56,055 nt of DNA from Rhizobium sp. CG5 (GCF_023701945.1 NZ_JABAEF010000029.1:1-56055), one strand, 5' to 3'; shown: positions 1-8,652, counted from the stretch's first letter. Numbers and translations: made by a program. The notes: generated from the letters alone by a model not told the origin.

Positions 1-67
1 AAACTGCGGACGTCGCGTCTTGTTCGAACGAAACCTTGCCTTGCATGCGGGACTTGCTCCCCATCAT
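1..67 (-). CDS. possible transposase N-terminus, partial at the window edge
   Basis: Reading outward from base 67 gives an open frame starting MMGSKSRMQGKVSFEQDATS and running off the edge without a stop. A second ATG at base 46 has a GGGGAGC ribosome-binding site about ten bases upstream and is the likelier start. In IS110-type elements, transposases have a short N-terminal lead before the first catalytic Asp segment, which the cut-off here would fit. The fragment is far too short to prove a family, so this is a weak call; it duplicates the fragment at the other edge. Confidence 0.3.
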   Translation of the reverse strand, partial: MMGSKSRMQGKVSFEQDATSAV

Positions 68-146
68 CTGTTCAGGACAAACGTGAAGACGGACGGACCA
101 AGCTCTGCCTCGGTTCAAGCCAAGGGGGAAACGGTCCCGCCCGCCA

Positions 147-178
147 GATCCCTCGGAGGTGGCCACCTCCGAGGGATC
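147..178. repeat. perfect 32-base palindrome in the left end repeat
   Basis: Sixteen bases are followed at once by their exact reverse complement, centred on GGCC (half-site GATCCCTCGGAGGTGG). The same palindrome occurs in the right copy at about 55879-55910. There is no T-run on either side, so it is not an ordinary intrinsic terminator. It could be a transcript-level hairpin of an element-encoded RNA or a block against outside transcription. Confidence 0.85.
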
Positions 179-323
179 ACGCCCAAACAATACCATCAAG
201 GCGCGGATCAATGATGCAAGGGGGGCGAACTGGCTCTGTCGTTTGCTGGGGTGATTTACCCATGCGCTAATGCCCCGCTCGTCAACAACAAGCAGGGCGA
301 TCAATCGTCACTGTTTCACCCGA

Positions 324-1283
324 TCAGGTGAACAGCGTCAGCAGGCTTTTCGGCTGGTTGTTGGCGATGTTGAGGCCGACGGTCTGCAATTGCTGCTGGA
401 CGCGCTGGGCACTGAGATTGGCGGCTTCTTCCTCGAGATCGGCATCCACCAGACGGCCGATGCCGATCTCGGTGATATCCTGCAGGTCTTTGAGGAATTC
501 GGACCCGGTCGAGATGCGGCTGCTGGTGGCGCCGATTGCCGCACCCGCATCGGTCATGTCGTCCAGCATGGTGCTGACCGCGGCGATCATGCCGTCCAGC
601 TCGCTGGAAGAGGTGTCGTCGTCGATGGCGATTTCACTGGCGGTGGCGGACGCCGGCACGGCGGAGCCGGCATCGAGCAGGTAATATTCATAGGTCGAGC
701 CGCTGGAGGTCAGACCGAAATAGGAGCGGGTGAAGACACCGTCGCTGGCGTCTTCCTTGCTGATCAGGGTCGATTGCGCGGTGTCGAAGTCGATCACATC
801 GACGGACAGGTCGCCGGCGGAATCGGTGGTGACGGAGGACACCATGGAGGTGACCTTCGGGGCCTCGCCTTCGCCCAGGTTGAGCCAGTTCTGGCCGTTG
901 AAGGACGCGGAGGAGGCGATGGTGCCGAGCTGTTCCTTCAGCTGGCTGATTTCGGTATTGATCGCCGTCTTGTCGGAGCCGACGGCCTTGGCCATGACCA
1001 GCTTGGCCTGGATGTCCGAGACGATGCTGGTGGCGGCCTCCATGCCGAGCGCTGCCGTATCGGCGATGGCGGCCGACAGGCCGGTCGCATCCTCGGCGCT
1101 CGACAGCGACAGGTTGTTGGATTTCATGGTCGTGGCGATCGACCAGTAGGCGGCGTTGTCTGAGGCCTCGTCGACCTTGCGGCCGGAGGCGACCTTGGTC
1201 TGGGTTGCTTCCAGCGCCTTGGTCGAACCCGTCAACAGGGACAGGGCGGAGGCAGATGTCGAATTCAGGGATACGCTGACCAT
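324..1283 (-). CDS. flagellin
   Basis: A 319-residue flagellin, the subunit of the extracellular flagellar filament. The N-terminal D0/D1 region is well conserved (SGRKVDEASDNAAYWSIA at about residues 33-50, then a helical stretch ending SASFNGQNWL). The C-terminal D0 helix ends LSAQRVQQQLQTVGLNIANN followed by a short SLLTLFT tail, as in rhizobial flagellins. The variable middle (about 140-230) is short, so the filament surface domain is small. No other flagellar gene is visible here; it stands alone about 100 bases from the end repeat. Several flagellin paralogues exist in rhizobia, so a specific fla letter is not given. Confidence 0.93.
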   Translation of the reverse strand: MVSVSLNSTSASALSLLTGSTKALEATQTKVASGRKVDEASDNAAYWSIATTMKSNNLSLSSAEDATGLSAAIADTAALGMEAATSIVSDIQAKLVMAKAVGSDKTAINTEISQLKEQLGTIASSASFNGQNWLNLGEGEAPKVTSMVSSVTTDSAGDLSVDVIDFDTAQSTLISKEDASDGVFTRSYFGLTSSGSTYEYYLLDAGSAVPASATASEIAIDDDTSSSELDGMIAAVSTMLDDMTDAGAAIGATSSRISTGSEFLKDLQDITEIGIGRLVDADLEEEAANLSAQRVQQQLQTVGLNIANNQPKSLLTLFT

Positions 1284-1507
1284 GAAGAGCCTGACTGATA
1301 AGAGACCGATCGACCGGCGGCGCGATTGCCGTCCGGGTCGTGACGACCGGCTTCATGCCCTTCGACCGTCCCGCCGATAACAGGGGACAGCTTCGCCACG
1401 ACGACAGATATAGCGATGCCAGATTGCCGGACGGTTTAAGCATTCGTTAGAACTTTAGGGATCTCTGCGAAAACCCGCAGACGCGGCGGTTTTCGCGGCT
1501 CGGGCGC

Positions 1508-1768
1508 TCAATCGGCCGATGGCAGGCGCCGCATGGTGAATTCGATACGGTCGCCGTCGAGCGGCCGCCAGCTCTCGACTTCGGTCCAGTAGGCGGCTTT
1601 CGGAAAGGCATCGAACCATTCGCGCGCCTTGGCGCGGGCCTCGTCGCGTGTCAGGCAGAAGGTCTGCCGCACGAAATGGCCTTCCGTCCGCCCGGCATTG
1701 TCCTGCCGGTGCCGGGCAATCTGTCGCTTCAATCCGTCAAGCGGCGGACGACTGGGTATTTTCGTCAT
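1508..1768 (-). CDS. conserved small hypothetical protein
   Basis: An 86-residue basic protein of unknown function. The ATG at 1768 is preferred to a GTG three codons upstream because GAGGTG sits about six bases before it. The sequence has a Lys/Arg-rich N-terminus, a central TRDEARAKAREWFDAFPKA helix and a C-terminal EFTMRRLPSAD tail. No domain is recognised; no signal peptide or membrane segment is present. It is divergent from hemF, sharing a ~165-base intergenic region. Confidence 0.6.
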   Translation of the reverse strand: MTKIPSRPPLDGLKRQIARHRQDNAGRTEGHFVRQTFCLTRDEARAKAREWFDAFPKAAYWTEVESWRPLDGDRIEFTMRRLPSAD

Positions 1769-1932
1769 GAAACACACCTCTGGCTCTTGAAGATACGATC
1801 GAAACCGGCATTTTTCCAGTCAAAAAACGCGAACTGGCCGCGGCCTTGCTGGTCGGAACGGGCCGGAGCTGATAATTCCAAAACGGGATCCGCGAGTCGA
1901 AGCAAGACGCTGGGCGGAGATGGGGACTATCC

Positions 1933-2847
1933 ATGGAACGACCTGAACTGCCGAAGGGCTGGCCGGACAATATCGAAGACAAGAAGGCGACGGCGCGCGC
2001 CTGGTTCGAAACCCTGCGCGATACGATCTGTGCCTCCTTCGAGGCGATCGAGCAGGACCTGACCGGGCCGCTGTCCAATCGCCAGCCCGGCCGTTTCGTC
2101 GCCAAGGACTGGCAGCGCGATGGCGGGGCCGGTGGCGGCGGGCGCATGTCGATGATGGAAGGCCGGGTGTTCGAAAAGGGCGGCGTGCATACCTCCACGG
2201 TGCATGGCGAATTCTCGCCGGAATTCCGCAAGCAGATGCCGGGCGCCGAGGAGGATCCGCGGTTCTGGGCGTCGGGCATTTCGTTGATCGCCCACCCGGT
2301 CAATCCCAATGTGCCGGCGGTGCACATGAACACCCGCATGGTGGTGACCTCGAGCCAATGGTTCGGCGGCGGCGCCGACCTGACGCCGGTCCTCGACCGT
2401 CGTCGCACCCAGGAGGATGCCGATACCAAGCTCTTCCACCGCGCCATGGAAATCACCTGCGGCCGCCATTCAGGCGTTGCCGACTATCCGCGCTACAAGC
2501 AATGGTGCGACGAATATTTCTTCCTGCCGCATCGCAACGAGGCGCGCGGCGTCGGCGGCATCTTCTTCGACTGGCTGCGCTCTTCGCCTGAGGCCGGCGG
2601 CTGGGAGGCGGATTTCGCCTTTGTCCAGGATGTCGGCCGGGCCTTCAACATGGTCTATCCGAAGATCGTCCGCGTCAACTTCAATACGCCCTGGACCGAA
2701 GACGATCGCGACGAGCAACTGGTGCGGCGCGGCCGCTATGTGGAGTTCAACCTGCTCTATGACCGCGGCACGATTTTCGGCCTGAAGACCGGCGGCAATG
2801 TCGAATCGATTCTCTCGTCCATGCCGCCGGTGGTGCGCTGGCCTTAA
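1933..2847 (+). CDS. hemF: oxygen-dependent coproporphyrinogen III oxidase
   Basis: A 304-residue HemF, close to the family's usual ~300. It uses O2 to decarboxylate coproporphyrinogen III to protoporphyrinogen IX in heme synthesis, in the cytoplasm as a homodimer. Family hallmarks are clear: GGGGRMSMMEGRVFEKGGV near residues 66-84, HMNTRMV near 131, the substrate-binding WFGGGADLTP near 143-152, and the C-terminal YVEFNLLYDRGTIFGL followed by VESILSSMPP. It is a single gene with its own upstream region and is not part of an operon. No FNR/FixK-type box was seen upstream. Confidence 0.97.
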   Translation: MERPELPKGWPDNIEDKKATARAWFETLRDTICASFEAIEQDLTGPLSNRQPGRFVAKDWQRDGGAGGGGRMSMMEGRVFEKGGVHTSTVHGEFSPEFRKQMPGAEEDPRFWASGISLIAHPVNPNVPAVHMNTRMVVTSSQWFGGGADLTPVLDRRRTQEDADTKLFHRAMEITCGRHSGVADYPRYKQWCDEYFFLPHRNEARGVGGIFFDWLRSSPEAGGWEADFAFVQDVGRAFNMVYPKIVRVNFNTPWTEDDRDEQLVRRGRYVEFNLLYDRGTIFGLKTGGNVESILSSMPPVVRWP

Positions 2848-3040
2848 GCGATAAGGCCTTTTTTGCCGCTCTTTCTGCCCATAAATGAACCAGGGGGCAT
2901 GCCATGTCGCGGGTGGCGGCGCTTTATGTTAGAGAAACTTAACTGAAATGCCCGCGACAGGCCCTGCGACACCAAATTGCATTGGGAATGGGCTACGACC
3001 ATGGTATCCTTTTCTGGTAATTTTCAGGAGGAGGATTGCA

Positions 3041-3316
3041 ATGGTTGCCTATAACAGCATGCCCATCCCCACAGGCAGCGCGCCCGGCGAACGGTCGCTC
3101 GGAAGCGCTGAATTGATCGATCGACTGGCTCAGGAATTGCGGGCGTCCAGCGATGGCGATCTGCCGCATTCCTACTTCGTTGAACAGGCCAAGCTGCAGC
3201 TTGCGGGTATCGACCTGTCGAATGCCGACAATACCAACGACGCCACGGCGCAGATCCGCAAGACTGCGGTCAACGGCCCGGCTTCGGTGTTTCATGCCTG
3301 GGCCATGCCCGAGTAA
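3041..3316 (+). CDS. small hypothetical protein
   Basis: A 91-residue soluble protein. The start at 3041 is fixed by a strong AGGAGGAGG ribosome-binding site six to eight bases upstream; a longer frame opening at 2948 has no such site. The sequence has an Ala/Ser/Pro-rich N-terminus, a central acidic helix (LGSAELIDRLAQELRASSDG) and a HAWAMPE end. Function is unknown and no family is recognised. Confidence 0.65.
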   Translation: MVAYNSMPIPTGSAPGERSLGSAELIDRLAQELRASSDGDLPHSYFVEQAKLQLAGIDLSNADNTNDATAQIRKTAVNGPASVFHAWAMPE

Positions 3317-3439
3317 AAAGCGTCATCTGGCACGGATTGCCGGATCGAGAGGCCGCGGGGAGGAGGCCCGCGGTTTGGGTATCCCGGCGTTTCGTGCTAG
3401 TCTCCCGGCTGTCGAACCCAGTCGAAGAGGAGAGATACG

Positions 3440-3625
3440 ATGAAACAGTTTGAATGCGGATCCATGGTTCCCGGATGCCCGTGGCACACGCGGGCCGAGG
3501 AGGAAGCGGAAGTGGTGCGCCGGGCCGTCGAGCACATGCGCACCACGCATGGCGAAACGATCATCCGCGAAACCATGGTCGACAACATCAAGGCGCGTAT
3601 CAGCAACGAGGCTGCGGCGGCCTGA
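3440..3625 (+). CDS. DUF1059 small protein
   Basis: A 61-residue protein matching the DUF1059 pattern: MKQFECGSMVPGC with two cysteines (residues 6 and 13) near the start, then a charged helix rich in Glu/Arg and a histidine-containing segment (EHMRTTHGET). The role of the family is unknown; the Cys pair suggests metal or redox chemistry, which is inference. GAGGAGAG lies just upstream of the ATG. It is probably monocistronic. Confidence 0.75.
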   Translation: MKQFECGSMVPGCPWHTRAEEEAEVVRRAVEHMRTTHGETIIRETMVDNIKARISNEAAAA

Positions 3626-3780
3626 GGTCAGGTTACGCCGCCCGAGCCCGAGCCGAGACCAATGGCTTGGCTAACAGCGCCGGCCTTTGCTCCCGGAATT
3701 GATCGACTTGCTTGCCCATGGGACAAAGACCATGGGCAAGTCACAGGACGATCAGAGGGTCCCACCTTCACAAAAATCCA

Positions 3781-5280
3781 CTATTTGCCGGGCGGTTTTC
3801 GACGCGGCTTGCTGCGCGGCGGGGTTTTTGGTCTGGCCGACGCCGGCGCGGCCGGGATCGGAGCCGGGCTGTCCAGGTCGGGGCTTGCGCTGGTTGTCAG
3901 CGATGCTTTCGTCCCATCTTCAGCCGCGGAGGATGGACCGATCTCCGGTGCAGCCGCAACCTCAGTCTCGGTTACCGCCTCAGTCGCAGCCTCAACCTGC
4001 ATCGGCTCGTCAGCAACAGCAACCTCGTTGACGGGCGGCGCCGGGCTGTCGAGGTCGGGGCCGGCGTTGGTTATTGGTGCTTCCGCCACGGAGGATGGAC
4101 CGATCTCCGCAGCCGCGAGCTCAGTCTCCGTTACTGCCTCAATCGCAGCCTCAACCTTCGTCGGCTCATCAGCAACAGCACGCTCGTTCACCGGCGGGAC
4201 GGGTTGCTCGACCAGCCGGAGCAGGGCAGGGGACGACGCGGCGACGGGGACCGTCTCGGCCGGGCGGACGGCTTTCGGCGCTACGGCGAGCGGGGCTTCG
4301 ACCGGGCTGGTGTCCTGAGCGGGCTCGACCGCCGCCGTGCCTGGGCCAAGAATCTCTTTCAGGGTGCGGGTGACCATCAGGCAGAGCGGCAGGTCGGTAT
4401 TGGTGGAATGGCCGGCGCGCGGCACGCGGAGATCGGTTTCGATGCGCGGCCGCGAGTTCAGTTCGCCGTACCAGTCGAATTCGCCGAGGACATCGACCAC
4501 ATCGGCAAAGGCCGGCGGCATGGTGATGCGGGCGCCGAAGGTGACGATGCGGGCCTTCTGGCCGAGGGTTGCGAGCCGCTCGGGCGCCGTTTGCTTCAGG
4601 GCATAGAGCGCTTCCGACAGGACGAGGTTGCCCTTGGAATGGCCAGTCAGCAGGGTGAAGCGCAAATCGGGATGGGCCAGCAGCGTCTCGACCGTATCGG
4701 CATCGAGGCTGGCGCGCCGCGGGGTCTCGACCTCAAGATGGCGTTCCCGGTAGGCGCCGAAATGGGGGCGGCCGACCATGTCATCGATCACTTCGAGATC
4801 ATTGCGCAGGAAGCCGAGCGGCCCGAAGAAGAAGGCGCCGCCCATGGCTTCGGTGAGGATATCACCGAGCCCATAGCCGGAGACGACGGCGGCCACCGGC
4901 GCTCCCACGGCATCGGCGACGTTGCGGGCAAAGGCGGCAGCACCGGCAGCCGACCCGCCGATGCCGGCGACCGCCAGCACATGCACGTCGCGTCCGCCGC
5001 GCAGCAGATATTCATCGACGCTGTCGCAGAGCGTCAGCATGCCGCCGCCGGTCGGCGGCACGATCATGATCAGACCTTCGGCGGCGATGGCGTCGCTGAT
5101 GTAGAAGGTTTCTTCGGCGCTCAGCGCCTTGATATCGTAGAAGAGGGCATCGAGGCCGGTATTGCGCAGCCGCCAGAATTCCAGGGCCGCATTGCGCATC
5201 GGCCGATGCTGCAGGCGCTCGGGAAAAGACAGGCTCCGGGCGAACTGGGTCAAACTCAGGGTGAATGCCGTATCGAACAT
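3781..5280 (-). CDS. alpha/beta-hydrolase-like protein with GHSKG motif and repetitive acidic tail
   Basis: A 499-residue protein. Residues ~1-310 form a folded domain with GHSKGN near 213, a lipase-type nucleophile-elbow motif (G-x-S-x-G) preceded by LRFTLLT; Asp and His candidates follow at ~255-290. There is no signal peptide, but the domain holds Gly/Ala-rich stretches (AGIGGSAAGAAAF, GGAFFFGPLGF). Residues ~310-480 are Ala/Pro/Glu-rich and contain a tandem duplication (about 360-413 and 414-472), each copy with AVADEP, EAVTETE, EIGPSS and PDLDSPAP. The end is strongly basic (RPKTPPRSKPRRKPPGK), suggesting DNA or polyanion binding. The family is not securely recognised. GAGGTGG precedes the ATG. 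Confidence 0.7.
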   Translation of the reverse strand: MFDTAFTLSLTQFARSLSFPERLQHRPMRNAALEFWRLRNTGLDALFYDIKALSAEETFYISDAIAAEGLIMIVPPTGGGMLTLCDSVDEYLLRGGRDVHVLAVAGIGGSAAGAAAFARNVADAVGAPVAAVVSGYGLGDILTEAMGGAFFFGPLGFLRNDLEVIDDMVGRPHFGAYRERHLEVETPRRASLDADTVETLLAHPDLRFTLLTGHSKGNLVLSEALYALKQTAPERLATLGQKARIVTFGARITMPPAFADVVDVLGEFDWYGELNSRPRIETDLRVPRAGHSTNTDLPLCLMVTRTLKEILGPGTAAVEPAQDTSPVEAPLAVAPKAVRPAETVPVAASSPALLRLVEQPVPPVNERAVADEPTKVEAAIEAVTETELAAAEIGPSSVAEAPITNAGPDLDSPAPPVNEVAVADEPMQVEAATEAVTETEVAAAPEIGPSSAAEDGTKASLTTSASPDLDSPAPIPAAPASARPKTPPRSKPRRKPPGK

Positions 5281-5371
5281 CAGGCCACCTCATCGTTTTA
5301 CTGCTGGTTGTGAGCCTGACATAGATTTGCCACCCCGCCAAGTGCGGCACTTTAGCAATTGCGTAAAGGTT

Positions 5372-5833
5372 TTATGACTCCAGCAGAACCGGCCCACTGC
5401 CACCTTCTGCCAGCGTATCGCCGGGATTGCGCAAGGGACACTCGTCCATCGACAGGCAGCCGCAGCCGATGCAGCCGGTCAGGTGGTCGCGCAGCGATTG
5501 CAGTTGCGCGATGCGCTGGTCGAGCTGGTCGCGCCAGGTTTCCGACAATCGCGTCCAGTCGGCCACCGTGACCGGCCGGTCATGGGGCAGGACGGCAAGA
5601 GCGGCGCGGATCTCCGACAAGGGAATGCCGGTACGCTGCGCCACCTTGATGATGGCGATGCGGCGCAGGATCGAGCGGGCATAACGCCGCTGGTTGCCGG
5701 CATTGCGGTTGCTGGCGATCAGGCCCTTGGCCTCGTAGAAATGCAGGGTGGAGACGGCAATGCCGCTGCGGGCTGCCACTTCGCCGACGCTCAGTTCGCG
5801 CTTGCCGGCATCCGGCGGTGAGATTTTCATCAT
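5372..5833 (-). CDS. soxR: redox-sensitive transcriptional activator SoxR
   Basis: A 153-residue MerR-family regulator. The N-terminal winged helix is typical (LSVGEVAARSGIAVSTLHFYEAKGL, then NQRRYARSILRRIAIIK). The cluster-binding segment CIGCGCLSMDEC (about 120-131) has the C-x2-C-x-C-x5-C spacing that holds the [2Fe-2S] sensor of SoxR. Redox-cycling compounds oxidise the cluster and switch on target promoters. The length equals the Escherichia coli protein. A SoxR box lies in its own promoter, and no soxS-like gene is adjacent, as usual outside enterics. Confidence 0.95.
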   Translation of the reverse strand: MMKISPPDAGKRELSVGEVAARSGIAVSTLHFYEAKGLIASNRNAGNQRRYARSILRRIAIIKVAQRTGIPLSEIRAALAVLPHDRPVTVADWTRLSETWRDQLDQRIAQLQSLRDHLTGCIGCGCLSMDECPLRNPGDTLAEGGSGPVLLES

Positions 5834-5841
5834 GCTGTTGA

Positions 5842-5888
5842 CCTCAGGTATGGTTGAGGTTTTATAGACGAGCCTTGCCGATTTTCAA
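5842..5888 (-). promoter_or_regulatory. soxR promoter with overlapping SoxR box
   Basis: On the minus strand TTGAAA (5883-5888), a 16-base spacer and TATAAA (5861-5866) form a good sigma-70 promoter for soxR. Immediately downstream, 5842-5859 is CCTCAGGTATGGTTGAGG, matching the 18-base dyad CCTCA-N8-TGAGG of the known SoxR box. Its position over the expected start point suggests autoregulation. On the plus strand the same dyad sits between TTGACC (5838) and TATAGA (5863) with a 19-base spacer, the MerR-type geometry, but no gene follows on that strand. Confidence 0.75.
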
Positions 5889-5925
5889 ACCGGGAGGGAC
5901 CACCTGCATGGCGTTTGCAATGATT

Positions 5926-6387
5926 TCAGTCAAAACCGGTCTGGCGCAGGGCCTCGCCGGTCATCATCGCCGCCGACATGGCGATGTTCAGCGAGCGCTG
6001 GCCCTCGACCATCGGGATCAGCAGCCGGGCATCGGATTTGTCATGCACCGCATCCGGCACGCCGGCGCTTTCCCGGCCGAACAGCAGGATATCGTCGGGT
6101 CGGAAAGCGAAATCCGTATAACGGCCGGCGGCCTTGGTGGAGGCCAGAACCAGCCGCCGGGCGGTGGTGGAGCGCCACTCCTCGAAGCGATCGAAGGTGA
6201 CGTGGCGGGCCAGCGACACGCTTGCCAGATAATCCATGCCGGCGCGCTTGAGGTTGCGGTCGGAAATGTCGAAACCGGCCGGCTCGATGATGTCGACGCC
6301 AAACCCGAGGCAAGCGGCAAGCCTGAGGATGGTGCCGGTATTGCCGGCGATGTCGGGCTGGTAGAGGGCGATGCGGATCTGGGTCAT
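5926..6387 (-). CDS. trmL: tRNA (cytidine(34)-2'-O)-methyltransferase TrmL
   Basis: A 153-residue SPOUT-class methyltransferase that modifies the ribose of the wobble base of leucine tRNAs with S-adenosylmethionine. Motifs: ALYQPDIAGNTGTILRLAAC at the N-terminus, LKRAGMDYL near 46, LLFGRESAGVPDAVHD near 100-115 and the knot region IPMVEGQRSLNIAMSAAM near 125-140. The length is typical. It is followed at 6388 by a ~400-base stretch before the ABC exporter genes. Confidence 0.95.
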   Translation of the reverse strand: MTQIRIALYQPDIAGNTGTILRLAACLGFGVDIIEPAGFDISDRNLKRAGMDYLASVSLARHVTFDRFEEWRSTTARRLVLASTKAAGRYTDFAFRPDDILLFGRESAGVPDAVHDKSDARLLIPMVEGQRSLNIAMSAAMMTGEALRQTGFD

Positions 6388-6785
6388 GGCTTTGCTTTAC
6401 GCGATCGGCCCGCTCCTTCTCAAGAGCCGAGGTATGGGGCCTCATGGTTGTGGTCTAACGGCAACAGGTGGCCGACAAAGGCGGGATTTTATGGTTTTCC
6501 GGCTTTTCAAGCGGTCTTGAGCCGTCTAAAAGCGATGCTATCTTCAACGCGAACCGAGGGAGGCCTTCATGATTTCCATTGCCAAGACGCGCTTCCCGGT
6601 GCCGGATTTTTATCCGCAGGCGTGACAGCGATACTCTCGCTTCTTTTCTGTAATTTCCCCCTCTGATTGTCCGTGCGGCCGAATTGCGGCCTCGCCCCTT
6701 TTGGTTCCTGGCCCTTGTGCCGGCGCGCGGCTGATCTGCCGTTCGATGCCGGTGCGGCCGTCAAAGACACGACTGGAGCATGCCC
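6388..6785. other. intergenic stretch between trmL and the first ABC exporter
   Basis: No convincing gene. An 18-codon frame (6567-6623) has a GAGGGAGG ribosome-binding site and ends at TGA; it could be a leader or the remains of a longer gene, but nothing supports a function. The minus-strand trmL promoter must lie in its left part and the promoter of the exporter gene in its right part; neither has a clear consensus. Confidence 0.5.
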
Positions 6786-8642
6786 ATGTTCAGCTGGTTC
6801 GAACAGCGTCTCAATCCCTATCCGGAGGAACAGCCGGAACTGCCGCCGAAGGGCCTGGTTGCCTTTTGCTGGCATTATGTGAAACCGGCTGCCCCCTGGC
6901 TCTTCCTGCTCGGCCTGTGCTCGATGCTGATCGCGGTGGGAGAAGTGTTTCTCTACCAGTTCCTCGGCAATATCGTCGACTGGCTGTCGAAGGCCGATCC
7001 GAACACGTTCCTGGAGCAGGAGAGCGGCCGGCTGATGTGGATGGCGGCGCTGCTGCTGATCGGCCTGCCGGTGGTCGGCTTCCTCCATACGCTGACCATG
7101 CACCAGGTTCTGGCCGGCAATTTCCCGATGATCGCCCGTTGGCAGATGCATCGCTTCCTGATGCGCCATTCCATGACCTTCTTTGCCAACGAGTTCGCCG
7201 GCCGGGTGGCGACCAAGGTGATGCAGACATCGCTGGCGGTGCGCGAATCGGTGATGAAGATCATCGACGTGTTCGTCTATGCCATCAGCTTCTTCGTCTC
7301 GATGCTGGCGCTGGTCATTGCCGTGGACTGGCGGCTGGTCTTGCCGCTGGTCATCTGGCTGGTGATCTATTGCGGGATCCTTGGCTATTTCATTCCCAAG
7401 CTGCGCCGGCTTTCCAGCGCGCAGGCCGATGCCCGTTCGATGATGACCGGCCGCATCGTCGACAGCTATACCAATATCGCCACCGTCAAGCTGTTCTCCC
7501 ATGCCGGGCGCGAGGAGACCTATGCCAAGGGCGGCATGAACGCCTTTCTGGAGTCGGTACACCTGCAGATGCGGCAGATCACGCTGTTGAATTTCTATGT
7601 CGACATCAACAATGCCATCGTGCTGTTTGCCATTTCGGCAACCAGCATCGCCTTCTGGCTGAATGGCGCCATTTCGGTCGGGGCGATCGCCATCGCCATC
7701 GGGTTGTCAATGCGCATCAACGGCATGTCGCAGTGGATCATGTGGGAAGTTTCGGCGCTGTTTGAAAATATCGGCACGGTCTATGACGGCATGGGCATGA
7801 TGACCAAGCCGCACGACATTGTCGATCGTCCGTCCGCCAGGCCGCTTGAAGCGCCGAAGGGCGAGATCGTCTATGACCGCGTCCGCTTCCACTATGGCAA
7901 GGACAAGGGGATCATCGAGGACTTCTCGCTGACCATCAAGGCGGGAGAAAAGGTCGGCCTGGTCGGCCGCTCCGGGGCCGGCAAGACGACGCTGATGAAC
8001 CTGCTGCTGCGCTTCTACGACCTGGAAAAGGGCTCGATCAGCATCGACGGCCAGGACATTTCCACGGTGACGCAGGACAGCCTGCGTTCGCTGGTCGGCG
8101 TGGTGACGCAGGATACCTCGCTCTTACATCGCTCGATCCGCGACAACATCGCCTATGGCCGGCCGGAGGCGTCGGATGCCGAGATCATCGAGGCGGCCAA
8201 GCGCGCCAATGCCTGGGACTTCATCGAGGGGCTTTCCGACATGCACGGCCGCAAGGCGCTGGACGCGCAGGTCGGCGAGCGCGGCGTGAAACTGTCGGGC
8301 GGCCAGCGCCAGCGCGTGGCAATCGCCCGGGTGTTTTTGAAGAACGCGCCGATCCTGATCCTCGACGAGGCGACCTCGGCGCTCGATTCGGAAGTGGAGG
8401 CGGCGATCCAGGAAAGCCTGTTTGCGCTGATGGAGGGCAAGACGGTGATCGCGATCGCCCACCGCCTGTCGACGCTGACCCAGATGGACCGGCTTGTCGT
8501 GCTCGACAAGGGCCATATCATCGAGACCGGAACGCACGCCCAACTGGTGGCCCGCGGCGGCATCTATGCCGACCTCTGGAACCGCCAGTCCGGCGGCTTC
8601 CTGGCCGACGAGGTGGCGAACACGGAGGCTGCGGCGGAATAG
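6786..8642 (+). CDS. ABC exporter, fused membrane and ATPase domains (first of pair)
   Basis: A 618-residue half-transporter. About six membrane segments lie in residues ~35-320; the ATPase domain (~365-600) has Walker A GRSGAGKTT, Q-loop GVVTQDTSLLHRSI, signature LSGGQRQRVAIAR, Walker B ILILDEATSALD and the switch histidine in IAHRLST. Start 6786 is chosen because GGAG lies seven bases before it; the ATG two codons earlier is too close. It is a paralogue of the exporter at 9414-11345; the two may act as a heterodimer. The substrate is unknown. A parDE pair separates the two genes. Confidence 0.93.
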   Translation: MFSWFEQRLNPYPEEQPELPPKGLVAFCWHYVKPAAPWLFLLGLCSMLIAVGEVFLYQFLGNIVDWLSKADPNTFLEQESGRLMWMAALLLIGLPVVGFLHTLTMHQVLAGNFPMIARWQMHRFLMRHSMTFFANEFAGRVATKVMQTSLAVRESVMKIIDVFVYAISFFVSMLALVIAVDWRLVLPLVIWLVIYCGILGYFIPKLRRLSSAQADARSMMTGRIVDSYTNIATVKLFSHAGREETYAKGGMNAFLESVHLQMRQITLLNFYVDINNAIVLFAISATSIAFWLNGAISVGAIAIAIGLSMRINGMSQWIMWEVSALFENIGTVYDGMGMMTKPHDIVDRPSARPLEAPKGEIVYDRVRFHYGKDKGIIEDFSLTIKAGEKVGLVGRSGAGKTTLMNLLLRFYDLEKGSISIDGQDISTVTQDSLRSLVGVVTQDTSLLHRSIRDNIAYGRPEASDAEIIEAAKRANAWDFIEGLSDMHGRKALDAQVGERGVKLSGGQRQRVAIARVFLKNAPILILDEATSALDSEVEAAIQESLFALMEGKTVIAIAHRLSTLTQMDRLVVLDKGHIIETGTHAQLVARGGIYADLWNRQSGGFLADEVANTEAAAE

Positions 8643-8652
8643 CCGCGGCCTC

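Larger units (their letters stand above)
1..225. mobile_element. left copy of the inverted end repeat (partial insertion-sequence end)
   Basis: Bases 1-225 are the reverse complement of 55832-56055, with a single one-base length difference in a G-run near base 125. Identity ends abruptly at a run of six G (220-225). The outermost part reads outward on the minus strand as the possible start of a transposase; the inner ~150 bases look non-coding and hold a perfect 32-base palindrome. Identical sequence at both contig edges is what an assembler leaves when it stops at a repeated element. That it is an insertion sequence is inference, because only one end of it is present. Confidence 0.7.

Noticed and set aside
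147..178. Intrinsic terminator in the end repeat
   Set aside because: Perfect stem but no T-run on either strand.
3712..5313. 533-codon plus-strand open frame opposite the GHSKG protein, and similar long antisense frames (e.g. 31921-33960, 43461-45791)
   Set aside because: They mirror real minus-strand genes in GC-rich DNA, have no family features, and their amino-acid make-up (Arg/Gly/His/Asp-rich) is that of antisense shadow translation.
6567..6623. 18-codon frame with a good ribosome-binding site before the first ABC exporter
   Set aside because: Too short to support as a gene without conservation; kept only as a remark in the intergenic entry.
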